Made by a program: the position numbers and the translations under genes. Shown one piece after another: positions 38,320 through 49,435 of a stretch of 64,000 nucleotides of DNA (its first letter is position 1; each line of letters begins with the position of its first letter). The stretch is from Theobroma cacao (taxonomy: Eukaryota > Streptophyta > Magnoliopsida > Malvales > Malvaceae): positions 32,241,719-32,305,718 of the forward strand of contig NC_030852.1 in NCBI RefSeq assembly GCF_000208745.1, given 5' to 3'. The notes under the pieces are model-generated. The model ran no database searches. It worked only from the letters and a program-made list of their open reading frames with translations, and was not told the DNA's origin.

Positions 38320-39738
38320 CCCTAATTTTTTTTTTGGTCTCGAAACGACAGAAGCTGCATCCTTCTTTGTCTTAAAATATAATATGAAAAAAAGGGGGTT
38401 TTTTCTACACGTGCGTAATAAAAGGCTGCATGGGAACTTCCCATGCTCTATTTTCCTACATGAAATTATTTTTTTATGTTGAGGAATTCGTTGTTGAATG
38501 GAATTCCAATAAAAAATTTTGGCCTCCAATTCTTGTATTCAATCATCAAGTTGCAAATTCTTTGTGTTTTTTAATCAAGTTGCATATATTCTTTTTTATA
38601 TAATATTATGGCTTCTAATCATGACTGACAACTTTAATCTTAGCCAAAACTACGTAACTAATACTACTTGTATAAGTCAAAACAAAAGGCTTTGATATGA
38701 TAGCTAGACCTCACCCAACTCCACGGATAACTTCACATTATAAAGAAATAAAACAAATTTGATGAAATTTTATAATTATTAAGTTAAATTATAATAATTA
38801 TGAAAAACGGAACAATCTTTGATAAATTTAATTTACATCACATTTAGGTTAAATTACTGTTATGGAGTGTGAACGATTTAATTATTATACTTGTTAGTTT
38901 ATATAGAGCGTCGTTATCTTGAATGGTCATGTTATGGTATTAACAAAGCCCTTAATCTTGAAATAAACAGTCAATTTTGAAGATTGACTGATTAAGGGAT
39001 CCATTATTTATACTATGAATAACTGAAAAGCACGTGTTAGGAGACCAATTAAGGCAACTTTACAATAATTAAGGATTAAAGCATGGGTATCGAATCGTTG
39101 TGCTCTCAAATTTTGCGGCTTGGGGCGGTTCAATTTTCAAATCGTTGTTGATGCAAAAGAAAGTTAATAATTGAATTAGATTAATCAATGGAAAGAATCC
39201 ATGTACTTCAAAATAGTGGTTTTGATTATAATATATTTGCCAGCTACTGCATAATTTATGGCACTACCTTATCATACGTAATGAAAGGTATGAAACTAAA
39301 GATTTTGTTTGCTTTCCTGTGTTAATTTCGAAATCAATCAAAGCTTTCATTTAGAACTATTTCACATTAGACAGAATAATCTATATTCTAAACATAAATT
39401 CATCTAATGTGAACCTAAGGACAAACGGAACCATAAGGAGGCGGAGACATCAATCATATTATCACATCCAAACCAAACAAAAAGAATTCATAGATTAAAG
39501 TTTTCACGTAAAAATATACACCATTTCAGAGGCCATCAATTTTTAAAGTTTTGTTTTCATTCCTACTTTAAATTGGACTCTATTTATTTTTCAGCTGTAT
39601 TATAACACTTTAAATTAATTTTTGATTTGAATTGGAATTACGATATTAAGGATATAAAAGCTTAATTTTTGTATATTTAAATACCTTGACTTGGATTGTG
39701 CGACCCAGAAAGAAGTAAAATTATCAAGTACAAAGCTA
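38320..39738. other. Intergenic, AT-rich
   Basis: No gene seen. A short perfect hairpin CATGGGAACTTCCCATG lies at about 38430-38446. The promoter and 5' UTR of the decayed F-box copy lie at the right end. Confidence 0.45.
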
Positions 39739-39858
39739 GGTAATCCTCTTTTCTATTTCTTTTCTTCAATTTAAGTGGTTCTTTATCATTTTTTTTCCTT
39801 TTTCAGATTGTTTCATTAACAAAATAATTTTTTTTTTTTACTTTTGATGTAGAAAAGT

Positions 39859-41039
39859 ATGGAGAATACTAAAAAAAGTTGGAAAAATCTCCCAACACTC
39901 TGTCTCTTTCTAGTTCTTGACAAATTAAATGTTCCTAGCAATCTGGTTCGATTTAGTGCAGTATGTAAGCATTGGCATTTAGTCTTCAATAATTTTCTTG
40001 ACTTAAAAAGGCATTCACCACGTAATCCAATTCCCATGTTGTTGATTCCAACAAGAATGAGCAATAGAGTTCGACAATTATGCAGCCTACAAGCCAAAGC
40101 AAAATTCTACAACATTGAATTACCAGAGTCTCATAGCAAGAGATTTTGTGGTTCTTCTTATGGTTGGTTAGCTGCTGTGAACAAAATTATGGTTGTAATT
40201 CTCTCAAATCTTTTTAAAGATGGGATCGCGATTAATCTCCCTAAAATTAAAGTTCCCTATGTTTTCTATCCAACGAAAGCAAGCCACCAATATGATGTTC
40301 ATAGGTGTTCATAAAGTTATCTTGTCAGTAGACCTTTTATCGCAACCGAATAATTATGTGGTTATGATTATCTATAGCCTTAGAGCCAGATTAGCCTTTT
40401 ACAAACTTGGTCAAAAAAGTTGGATATATCTAGATAAAGATTTTGTGACTTTCACTGATGTTATTTTTTTATAAAAATTTAGCTTATGCAATTGGAACTC
40501 GAAACTTGACAATTTGTTTTGATGTTAATGATAGTCTTAGTGATAATTTGAAACCAAAGGTGAAGATACTTATGTCGGTAGGTAGAAGGTTAGTGAATTA
40601 TGTTGATCATGCATATCTTTTTGAATCATCTAAAAGAGATCTATTCTCAATTAAAAAGAAAATTGATATTGAGGACTATCATTGTTTTGCTCATTTTTCT
40701 AAGAGTTTCAAGGTTTTTAAATTGGTTTTGGATGATCAAAGCGATGAATTGGTAGAGGAAAAAGAGGTAAAGGATATAGATGAGGATGTGGTGTTTGTTG
40801 GTGATAATAAAACCTTGGCTGTTCCAGCTTTGGATTTTCCTGAAGGTTAATCTAATTCTATATATTTCACATATGATTATTTCATTAGTTCTGCTTATTG
40901 GCCACTTGGTCCTTGAGATATTGGTTTTTTCAACATGAAAGATGAAAAAGTGAGAAAATATTACTGATTCAAACCTCAGCACAAGTATCTACCTCTTTAC
41001 ATTTGGAACCAACCATCAGTTAAATTTAAATTACGTTAA
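39859..41039 (+). pseudogene. F-box/DUF295 (KIB-type) pseudogene, copy 1
   Basis: Full-length relic of the same gene as 50879-52045. It starts MENTKKSWKNLPTLCLFLVL, with the F-box core intact. Lesions seen by comparison with the intact copies: a 10-base microduplication near 40300 (GATGTTCATA followed by GGTGTTCATA) shifts the frame; an extra T in the run at 40464-40470 shifts it back; then three in-frame stops (about 40848, 40916 and 40966). All three stops are explained by C-to-T changes (CAA to TAA, CGA to TGA twice). A 5'-UTR intron (about 39740-39852, GTAATC to GATGTAG) is still visible. Confidence 0.92.
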
Positions 41040-41189
41040 TTATAACTTTGATTCTTGAACAATAAATTAATTTTATATTTTTATATTTTTGTTTATGTAA
41101 TTTTTAGATTTTTTTAAAATTTTATTCAAATATTATTTTATTTTTAATTAGTGATGTTACAGAATATTTTGTATATACTATAAAAGTTT

Positions 41190-41720
41190 GAACGTAGGCC
41201 ACAAATAATTTTTTGTTATGCTAAAAGCTGAACTTGTGTTATAGCGAATGAGTAGTATGTAAAATCTAAAGGCTTCTTGATCTAAAAAAAGTATATTTTC
41301 TTCTTCAATCAGATGCTGGCACAATCCATCATCCTAATTAATTGAATAATGATTAGGATTATGGCATTGGAAGATGAGATTTGGCTTCGATTAAATGTGG
41401 TACAGCTTAATTGAAAAGGAAAAAGAAGAAAACATTCCTTTCGTTGGCAGCCGCAAGTGGGTCTTGAACCCTTTCTTGAATTAATCAGTAGATATATTAT
41501 TACAAGTTAGAACAGCAAAGTTTTTGGTGTTGAAACAGATGGTCAAATTTGGCAATTGACCATCTTTAACGGATTGATTAAAATTTTAGTACTACTTTTT
41601 AAAAATAAAAAATAAAAAATTCAAACCGTGCGTTTGGAGGCACAGCCAATTTCAATAATCTCATCTTAAAACACCCGTATAAAACCTGTGCTCTCAATTA
41701 AGTTTTGCTGTTGGTAAGTG
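41190..41720 (+). repeat. F-box 3'-flank repeat, copy 1
   Basis: Begins GAACGTAGGCCACAAATAAT and contains TTCTTCTTCAATCAGATGCT and ATTGGAAGATGAGATTTGGC. Recurs at 44890-45440 (+) and 55840-56400 (-). Each copy follows a decayed F-box copy in the same orientation, so it marks the duplicated unit. No intact reading frame; the open frame in copy 2 (45051-45278) is broken in the others. Confidence 0.8.
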
Positions 41721-41747
41721 ATGACAAAGATGATGATGATTAATAAT

Positions 41748-41781
<34 letters not shown>

Positions 41782-41950
41782 TCTTATTACGATGATCTAT
41801 TTGCTTGTGCACGTCCCAATAATTTTTTTCATAACATTTATAGTTTGCTATGGTTGTATTCAAGACCTCAAATAGTAGATTAGACGAAAAACATAGCATT
41901 GGGTAATAATTAAAGCCATCAATGTCATAAGCAGGCCGTCTTAATCGGAA

Positions 41951-42047
41951 GCTCTCTGCTTATAGTCTTTTTTCCAAGGCTGCTCTCTGCTTATAGTCTT
42001 TTTCCAAGGCTGCTCTCTGCTTGTTGTCTTTTTCCAAGACTGTTGTA
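41951..42047. repeat. Three tandem copies of a 31-bp unit
   Basis: GCTCTCTGCTTATAGTCTTT followed by TTTCCAAGGCT occurs three times, the third copy more diverged (TTGTTGTC). The unit is CT-rich and non-coding. Confidence 0.85.
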
Positions 42048-42443
42048 GCCGAAGATTGTAGCTCTGGACTCTCTTACTTCCATTGAAAGCTGTGCTATGG
42101 CGGAGGTGATTTTCTCTTTGTATCGTTTGATGAGTGACATTTTTTAAGATTATTATTTTAAGATAATATTAATCTTAATTTAATAGAAAATCATAAATTC
42201 AATTATTATATTTGATATAAGATAATTTTATAACTAAAACAACAATTAAAGTAAATGTAACAAATAAAATAACATATATATAAATTATTAATATCCACCA
42301 ATAATTGATATATGTATTAAATAAGTAAACATGAGTACCTAACTTACAATTTAAAATATTTTAAAGTAATTAAATAACAATAACAAAAAGTACCAATATA
42401 TAATCCTATTGATATAACATAGGTGGATATATTTAGATATTGT

Positions 42444-42653
42444 TTAGTGACCATTATTACGATGCTCTTTTCTTGCTTTCTTGGTTGGAAAACCACGTTC
42501 ACATAGGTCACATTTGTTTTTAGTTTCCGCTGCAGTGTGATTTGTTGCTTGGTGATTCAGAAATCCCTTGAATGTTTTGCCTTCATACTCACAAAGGTGG
42601 CAGAGGGAATCATAGTCTCTACGACTAACATTCTCAACCGCATTGGAAGCTAT
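42444..42653 (-). pseudogene. Two-finger C2H2 zinc-finger gene, copy 1, start codon lost
   Basis: On the minus strand a 69-residue frame runs to a TAA stop with two complete C2H2 fingers: CHLCEYEGKTFKGFLNHQ..H and CDLCERGFPTKKARKEHRNNGH (both C-x2-C-x12-H-x4-H). The position aligned with the ATG of the sister copy at 54386 reads ATA here, and no other in-frame ATG precedes the first finger. The body is otherwise open, so either the gene is translated from an undiscovered upstream exon or it is a pseudogene disabled only at its start. Confidence 0.8.
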
Positions 42654-43149
42654 TTTTGAAACATGTAAATTGAGTAAATGATTGACAGATTTCTAATTAA
42701 CTCTTATCAAATTAACAGAAGGAAGAATGATTATATAGAAAAAATAAATATTGTTTGTATGAAGTGGAAGTTGATTCACATAAAATGAATGGGTGTTGTT
42801 TGAATTAGTAGGAAAAAGAAATGAGTTGTCTAATGTGATAAATAAGTACCATTCATGTAAATTTTGTGATTGTCATTTTTTTTATGAGATTTTATAAAAA
42901 TCATATAAGTTTTGTGACTTCTCACTTCTTTTATAGATCATAAAAATTGTAATGATTGACAATTAACAGGAAGAATACATTGAATGAAAATCTATATTTT
43001 ACTTAATATGATAATAAATATGTAATTAATCCATAATAATATCAAAATCTTTTTGACCAACATTTAGACTATCAAGCATTTTTTAAATATATGTTATAAT
43101 TTATAAGTTACCTCTTAACCTTGTTTTGTTACAATCAAATTATTATGAT

Positions 43150-43450
43150 ATTTTTTTTCTAAAATTTGAAAATTTTATTGCATTGTTTGGGAAGGTCAAG
43201 TACCCTGGTTAAAGAGAAATGAAGCAGGGCGTTGGAATACAATCCAACGGAACATATACATCACCATTTCACATGTTACTTCCTGCGAAAGAGCACTGAG
43301 AAGACTATACAAAATCATGTCCACCCATGGTCAAACAGCTCAAAATATTCACAATAAAAACAGCCAAATATGGCACACAAAAACAGCCACATCATGATCT
43401 ATTAGCTAGACAATCATCCCGCAACAAGAGCGAGACACATACAGCTCAGT
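43150..43450 (-). mobile_element. LINE 3' end, minus orientation
   Basis: The run of T at 43150-43158 followed by TTTATTGCATTGTTTGGGAA and AAGTACCCTGG is the reverse complement of the LINE-like 3' end at 53400-53855. The homology continues to about 43450. The open frame at 43327-43578 lies in this element and its flank and is not regarded as a gene. Confidence 0.7.
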
Positions 43451-43749
43451 TTGAATGTGACCTCTCTATTACGCTTGCTTGCTTTGCATTCATAGTGTTC
43501 ATTTTACTCCTAGCACTTTTAATTAGAGATGTCGTCAAGGATTTCCTCCTCTCGATCTCTACTCAATTTGATAAGTAATTTGAACTACGTTTCTTGGCAT
43601 AAAGTGGACTTGTTACCAACCTTGGAGAGATTTGTTAGGATAGAGATGGTCACATCTTTCATTCCATGGATGGTTAGGTTCTTTTGGCCAAGCTATAAAA
43701 CTTGCCGCTCTATTCTTCTATTTCACCCTTCTCACTTGCACACGTGGTC

Positions 43750-44260
43750 TTAGATACTCGAAGGGACAGATGTGCATTGGCACTTGCACATATATAATTT
43801 TGGTCACATAGCAATTTACCTAAATGCTAAATTAATTGCAGGAGAATCTAGTAAAAACTCCTTGCATTCTTTCAGTTGTCTTCTTTTTAGCATTTGTTAA
43901 GTTGAAGTTGAAGAGCATGCGAATATGACATTATAACGTTGTTTACTTTCAATTGTATATTGAAGCAAACTCCTGTTTTTACCTTCTCCTACAGTTGAGG
44001 CATTTACCCAAGTGCTAAGTTGCTGCAGAATTTAGTGAAAGCTCCCTTGACCCCTTCAGTTGAGTGCCTAGGGTGTGCATCTTGAAAGGTAGGCACAAAA
44101 AGGCTCAATTGGTAAGGGTGGGATGGGTTTGGTACAAATCTTGATCTGAGCTGTAACAGTCCCCATCGTACCCAAATAAAAAAAAAAAGTAAAAAAGGTT
44201 AAGTGACCCTATTTTTCATAATTGTATGAGCTGTATTGTCACTTGTAATTGTTTATATAA
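43750..44260 (+). repeat. Duplicated segment with a tRNA-derived SINE-like core, left arm
   Basis: At about 44105-44165 a tRNA-like promoter occurs: A-box-like AGGCTCAATTGGTAAGGGT and B-box-like GGTTTGGTACAAATC. Upstream are two related pieces containing CCTAAATGCTAAATTAATTG and CCAAGTGCTAAGTTGCTGC. The whole segment recurs inverted at 46365-46870, and its right part again inverted at 62420-62770. Confidence 0.55.
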
Positions 44261-44751
44261 AGCTTTTGTAGTGTCAGGTCAAAATAGCTGAGAGTGGGAA
44301 TGAGCCCAGAAAATAGAAAAGGCCCAGTTTAGAACAGTAAGGGTTGGGCCTCGTCATGCACAAAACATATCGGCCAAACTCGATGGACCCTACTTAACCA
44401 GAATTGTTCTCCAATTGGGCTTCCAGAACCTTTTAGACCGATCAAACGTTTCATTCAATTAATTTAAATAATTTCTGATTTTTTGTTTTAGGTTATATAT
44501 ATATATATATATAAATACATATATTAGTTGAGGAGAACCTTTGTCCTCCATTATCATATAATGGAAAGAGTTGATAGTGCAATGATGTTGTAGTTGTTCA
44601 CTTGGTTTTATTTTAAATTATAAAGCTTCTCCAAATAAATTGGGACCAAAAGGTAAACTTAAATTGGTATCAACTTAAGCAGCTGGCTGTTAGATGAAAG
44701 AAGCATAATAATAACAGGACATCTTGCTTTAAAAATTTGATCTAGAAAAGT

Positions 44752-44890
44752 ATGGAGAATAATAAAACAAGTTGGAAAAATCTCTCAATACTGTGTCTTT
44801 TTTTAGTTCTTGATAAATTAAATGTGCCTAGCCAAATAATTCTGTAAGCATTGGTATTTGGTCTTCAATAATTTTCTTGACGTAAAAACT
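44752..44890 (+). pseudogene. F-box gene remnant with internal deletion, copy 1b
   Basis: Only the first 40 or so codons remain (MENNKTSWKNLSILCLFLVL, DKLNVPSQ), with a frameshift after LNVPS. At about 44886 the sequence passes directly into the 3'-flank repeat (ACTGAACGTAAGGCACAAAT). Compared with copy 1, roughly 1.2-1.3 kb, nearly the whole coding region, has been deleted. Confidence 0.85.
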
Positions 44891-45440
44891 GAACGTAAGG
44901 CACAAATAATTCTTTTTTTGTTTATGTTAAAAACTGAACTTGTTGTAATGAATGAGTAGTATGTAAAATCTAAAGGCTTCTTGATCTAAAAAGTATATTT
45001 TCTTCTTCAATCAGATGCTGGCGTAATCCATCATCCTAATTAGTTAAATAATGATTAGGATAAAGGCATTGGAAGATGAGATTTGGCTTCGATTAAATGT
45101 TGCTTTGTACTGCTTAATTGAAAAGGGAAAAGAAGCAAACATTCCTTTCGTAGGCAGCCCCCAAGTGGGTCTTGAACTCTTTCTTGAATTAATCAGTAGA
45201 TATATTATTACAAGTTATAACAGCAAAGCCTTTGGTGTTGAAACAGGCTTTCAAATTTGGGGAATTCACTATCTTTAACGGATTTTATTACAATTTTACT
45301 GCTACTTTTTTTAAAAAAAAATTAATTCAAACCATGTGTTTGTGGAGGCACAACCAGCTTAAAAAATCGCAACTTAAATCAACCGTACGGAATCTGTGCT
45401 CTCAATTTCTAAAAGTTTTGCTGTTGATAAGTGATGACAA
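44890..45440 (+). repeat. F-box 3'-flank repeat, copy 2
   Basis: Same segment as 41190-41720, in the same orientation. It carries the longest residual open frame of the three copies (45051-45278, RIKALEDEIWLRLNVALYCL), which has no recognised family. Confidence 0.8.
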
Positions 45441-45460
45441 AGACAACGATGATTTGTGAA

Positions 45461-45559
45461 TAATAGTTTATAAATATATAATCGTTATTAACATGATGCA
45501 TTTGCATGTGCATACCAATTGTGCTTAATAGTTTATAAATATATAATCGTTATTAACAT
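45461..45559. repeat. 34-bp direct repeat
   Basis: TAATAGTTTATAAATATATA plus ATCGTTATTAACAT occurs at 45461-45494 and 45526-45559. The reverse complement of this segment is also duplicated at about 55770-55880 beside the inverted 3'-flank repeat. Confidence 0.85.
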
Positions 45560-45715
45560 CGTTATTAACTATTATATTAATTCAAGTCCTTTTCACATAC
45601 GTCATACTTATAATTTTCTTGTTTAATTATCGAATTCTACTTTAATTTATAATTATTAACATTTTGAAGACGTACTACGTCCCACAATTTGGATTTTTAT
45701 AAGCAAGGTAAAGCT
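45560..45715 (+). repeat. Duplicated flank shared with 52672-52830
   Basis: TTAATTCAAGTCCTTTTCAC, then ATACTTATAATTTTCTTG and GAAGACGTACTACG are near-identical to the segment at 52672-52830, both on the plus strand, showing a direct segmental duplication of about 7 kb displacement. Confidence 0.8.
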
Positions 45716-45744
45716 TAGAAAATCTGAATAATTTTCTATACAAT

Positions 45745-45840
45745 ATCGTAAACCCATTGATAAAGGAGGTCATTCGCTGCAAACATCAGCTCGTTCTCTC
45801 GCTCCATCTGTTGAGCTGCAACTTGCAGGCTCTTACCCCT
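45745..45840 (-). pseudogene. Unidentified C-terminal exon, copy 1
   Basis: Minus-strand frame with a basic start, then SLQVAAQQMERENELMFAAN, LLYQWVYD and a stop three codons on. The same exon occurs at 49240-49383 and 59860-59962. A family is not recognised. The coding-like conservation among copies (mostly synonymous or conservative differences by eye) suggests descent from a real gene. Confidence 0.55.
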
Positions 45841-46364
45841 TCTCTTCCTTGTAATTTGTTCTTTTAATTCTTTCTACTTGTACAATATCTGATAGGTGTC
45901 ACCTGTAATATTGAAAAAGAAAGTTTTATCATATCCTAGATCCCATAATAACTTGTCACAATAAAGATGCTAGCAGATAGGAATCCATAAAACAAACTTG
46001 AAAAGTCAATGCAGTCATTGGCACACTGAAGGTGCTAGGACTGTTGTACCAACTAAGACCAGACATAAACAAGGCACTCACCCAAGTGAATATATCACAA
46101 TAGATACAAGCAGTATCAACATCAAGGCACCAAAGATGAAAAACCCGAAGTATATGCATTTAGAAACTTGGCTCAATTCCTAGCCCTAATATATCATAAA
46201 GCTAAAAGCATTATCATAATTAACTAAAAGTCACCATCAAATTAAACTCTAGCTATAAGGTCCCTACACTTATACCTCCAAGAAGAAGTTACATATGGAC
46301 AACATTATCTTTCCTTGTTCTCGTTAAAACACATTCAAAGACCTTTTATGTATATTGAAAATAC

Positions 46365-46870
46365 AGCTCATACAATTAAAAAAAATGGGGTCACTTAATT
46401 GAGGCATACCGTTTTTGGTACATTGAAGACTGTTAAGGCTCAATCTAAGATTCCTACAAAACCCATCCTACCCTTACCACTTGAGCATTTTTGTGCCTAC
46501 TCGCTTTCCAGGTGCACACCCTAGGCACTAAAGGAGAGTGTCTCAATAAAGGTGCCTCAACTGAAGGGGTCAAAGGAGCTTTCAGTAAATCCAGCAGCAA
46601 CTTAGCACTTAGGTAAATGCCTCAACTGTAGCAAGAAACATTTTTACCAGGAAAAGGTAAAAACAGAAGTATGCTTTAATATACAATTGAAAGTAAACAA
46701 TGCTATGTCATACGCACATGATCTTCAAGTTACCAAAAGCTAGAAAGAAGATAACTGAAAGAAGGCAAGGAGCTTTTACTAAATTCTGCTGCAATTTAGC
46801 ACTTAGGTAAATAACAACTTCTGTACCTAAGTCTCTTTCTGTTCTACTATCTAAGAGCACGTGTGGAAGT
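46365..46870 (-). repeat. Inverted copy of 43750-44260
   Basis: Contains, on the minus strand, the SINE-like core ATGCTCAAGTGGTAAGGGT with TAGGATGGGTTTTG, plus two related pieces with TTTAGCACTTAGGTAAAT and CTTAGCACTTAGGTAAAT. Together with 43750-44260 it forms an inverted repeat with arms of about 500 bases and a spacer of about 2.1 kb. Confidence 0.65.
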
Positions 46871-47690
46871 GTTTAAAAGAAAGTAATGTAAATAGGTAGA
46901 CAAAGATTCTCCCCCTCCCTCCCTCCTCCTCTATGCACATGTTTCAATTAAAATTCCAACACTTACTCCCAATCAGTAAGTATTATACTAACAAATCAGA
47001 TCATTTGACTAACTCTAAAAGCAGATGCAATTAGGCAGTCAAAAGTTGACTTCATAAGGTAATGTGTTCACATGCATGATGTTGATACCCAAAAAAGCCT
47101 TATAACCAAATTATAGGACATCATACAAAAGGTGAAAAGAAAGCCAACCACATCATATATAACCAAATTACAGCGTATCATATGGAGAGTGCATAGAAAA
47201 CAAACATTTCAACTATGTTACATAAAAAACTTTACCTTTTAATGCCAAAAGAGGAAATTTTGAAAGTGTAATTGATTCCTAGGCTATGCTGACAAAAGGC
47301 CAACTCCATTACTGTTAAGGACTAACAGTTATAGATAGATTATACTACACTAATGAAAGTTTTACCAGGTCATAATTATCAACGGTGCGCCTTTGAACCA
47401 ACAACCAAGACATTAGTCTTTAGAGGTTGTAATTTATGAGCAATACTCACCGATTTGTGAAAAAATCATGATACATCCCTGTAAAGCACATACCAAAATC
47501 AAAATAAGTCATGCTTTATGAAAACAGTTTTATGCAAATCTCAAGGCAATGGTTTCTATCAATGCATGAGAGTTTTCCTACTAAAAGTTAGTAGAAATAT
47601 ATGCAACCCATTTGTCAATCTTCGAATATGCACGCCAAGCTTTTCCTTGCTTGTCAGCAACAAAACCCAGAAATCCATCAATAATAATTT
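46870..47690. other. Intergenic with a repeat piece at 47490-47660
   Basis: No gene seen. The segment 47490-47660 is an inverted, diverged copy of the repeat at 52790-53200 and 63220-63620 (minus strand AAGCTTGGCGTGCATATTCG, CTCTCATGCATTGATAGAAA). The open frame at 47518-47721 is the antisense of that repeat. Confidence 0.55.
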
Positions 47691-47699
47691 CTTGAATTT

Positions 47700-49140
47700 T
47701 ATGATGTCCATATATTCATGAAGGTGAGAATTATGTCCTCACGTGTTATTTCAAAAACTTCTGTATTATCAGAGCTTAGTAGAAAGTAATGCAAGACAAG
47801 GATATGACGGAGCAAAGGGCCGAGCTCCAGCGTTTTAGATGTCTTAACACCCTCATTCTCACATATTGCCAACTCCAACTCACAGAACTTAGTAATTTGC
47901 CATACTCCCACAAAACATTGAATAAATGCATTTACCCAAACAATTGACAGAAAAGAAAGCAAGAAATTGGGAAAAAAAAAGGATTGAAGAAAATAATCAT
48001 CATGTTTCAAATAATAATTTGGTCTCCAATTGCAGGAGGCTAGAAATTTTCGAATTGTCTGCTACATATGAAAAGTTCTTCTCAATGTAGCTAGACAGAT
48101 ATGCCCTGTCTATTCCCTTCTCCCCCAAAAGGGAAACCAACAAACTTTTTGTCATCAAAGTGTATAATTCCATACAATTCAACTTTTTACTGCAATAAAT
48201 ATCTTCAACTCTCAAAAGTCAAAATAAATAATAAATTCTACTCTTTCCATAAGGCTCTGTTTAGTTGTCACTTTTGTTACTTGCTTATCTGTAATCGCTT
48301 GTTGCTTACTATTAAAGTAAAAGCAAATTCTTAATTCATTAAAAATTCAAATTTGACTAAAATAGTAAATTTAATTACCATCTCTAAAATAACCATTCTT
48401 ATATAAAAGTAAAATCATGCATTTCATTCTCCAATTAATTTTAACATTTTCACTTTGGAATTTTCAAAAAAATTATTTGCTTTGTGATTTAAATCGTACT
48501 TTCGAGCGGACACAAAAATTAAGTAACCAACCCCAATCTTCTTAAAAAAACTTTATCAGCAGCAACAAACAAAAATAAAATTGGCATTTAGTTGCTTCCT
48601 ATTCTACCTCAAGGATTTCAATATCCATATTAACTAAATCGCAACCAAACATGGATACATTAAATTTCTGTTGTGTAATTACCCTTCCTTCAATGGTTAT
48701 AAGCTTTTGAAGAGATGGAATCCCCTGCATATCCAATCCCAACGAGCTCCATAAATCAGCCTGCAGCGCCACAAGGGCTGCCTGCGAAACGTTCCACGCC
48801 GTAACACCCTTTCCGGACGCAATATGCTCGCTTCAGGCCTGCTTCACGGCCTGGTCGGTTCTTTCCCGAACCCCCTTCGGGACTTGGTCAGAGGCGGTGG
48901 TGTCTATCTGGTTCTGAGGTTGCCTGTGGCTGCTGTCGGTTCTATTGAGTACCTGTTGTAGTTGTATGTTAGGGTCTTGGGGAAAGAAATTATCGGGGTT
49001 TTGGAAGAAGAAATATTTGGGTTTTGTTGGGGAGGAAAATTTGGTTGGATTTGGGTTGTTAGGGCCTTGAAGGAAAAATTGGGATTGAGAGATTGGAATG
49101 GTGGCTGAGATGGAGGATGGCCACACGGGGGGCAAAAGGT
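47700..49140 (-). pseudogene. NO VEIN (NOV)-like gene, N-terminal fragment
   Basis: Minus-strand exon 1 (about 49135-48682) encodes the Pro/Asn/Gln-rich NOV-type N-terminus (NNPNPTKFSSP, NPDNFFPQDPNIQLQQVLNR) and DQAVKQA, then an in-frame TGA (about 48835), then continues in frame with GVTAWNVSQAALVALQADLW and MQGIPSLQKL. A second piece (about 47945-47705) gives VNAFIQCFVGVWQITKFCEL, GPLLRHILVLHYF and EVFEITREDI. These match the start of NOV as I remember it. In NOV the two pieces are adjacent; here they are separated by a MITE-like insertion and a 71-codon frame (48215-48000, GEKGIDRAYLSSYIEKNFSY) that I cannot place. The stop is explained by CGA to TGA. The remaining 2,000 or so residues of NOV are absent. 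Confidence 0.8.
48250..48655. mobile_element. Possible MITE inside the NOV-like fragment
   Basis: CTCTGTTTAGTTGTCAC at the left and AAATCGCAACCAAACATGG at the right form imperfect inverted ends (TGTTTAGTTG against TGTTTGGTTG). The internal sequence is AT-rich and non-coding, and interrupts the interval between the two NOV-like pieces. Confidence 0.4.
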
Positions 49141-49239
49141 TGTTCGGCTTTGCAGCTGAAATTGAACTTTTATAGTTTTAAAAATTGCTTGTCCAAATAG
49201 GGTCATCGCCCGAGGGCTATGAGAGTGAGATTGGCAAGG

Positions 49240-49383
49240 AAAAAAAAGGGTATTCGGCGTATGCGACAGTCACTAAGACCTCTGCAAGTTGCAGCTGAAC
49301 AGATTGAGCGAGAGAACGAGCTGATGTTTGCCGCCAATGCTCTCCTTTATCAATGGGTTTACGATCATTTTGACTCAGATTGA
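49240..49383 (+). pseudogene. Unidentified C-terminal exon, copy 2
   Basis: Frame KKGIRRMRQSLRP, then LQVAAEQIERENELMFAANA, LLYQWVYDHFDSD and TGA. It runs divergently from the NOV-like fragment, with their 5' ends about 100 bases apart. No start codon or upstream exon could be identified. It may be a surviving part of a functional gene or only a duplicated exon. Confidence 0.55.
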
Positions 49384-49435
49384 AAATGATCCTTTTGAAA
49401 CACAGAATGATGGAAGGAACATTATTCAAATTTGA

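Noticed and set aside
43327..43753. Short plus-strand open frames
   Set aside because: They overlap the inverted LINE 3' end and its flank, and no protein similarity is seen.
44100..44170. tRNA gene
   Set aside because: A-box-like and weak B-box-like motifs are present, but the cloverleaf arms do not pair; a SINE-like element fits better.
48904..49206. Alternative minus-strand frame of 100 codons
   Set aside because: The overlapping frame that carries the NOV-type N-terminus has the family similarity; this one is its shifted shadow.
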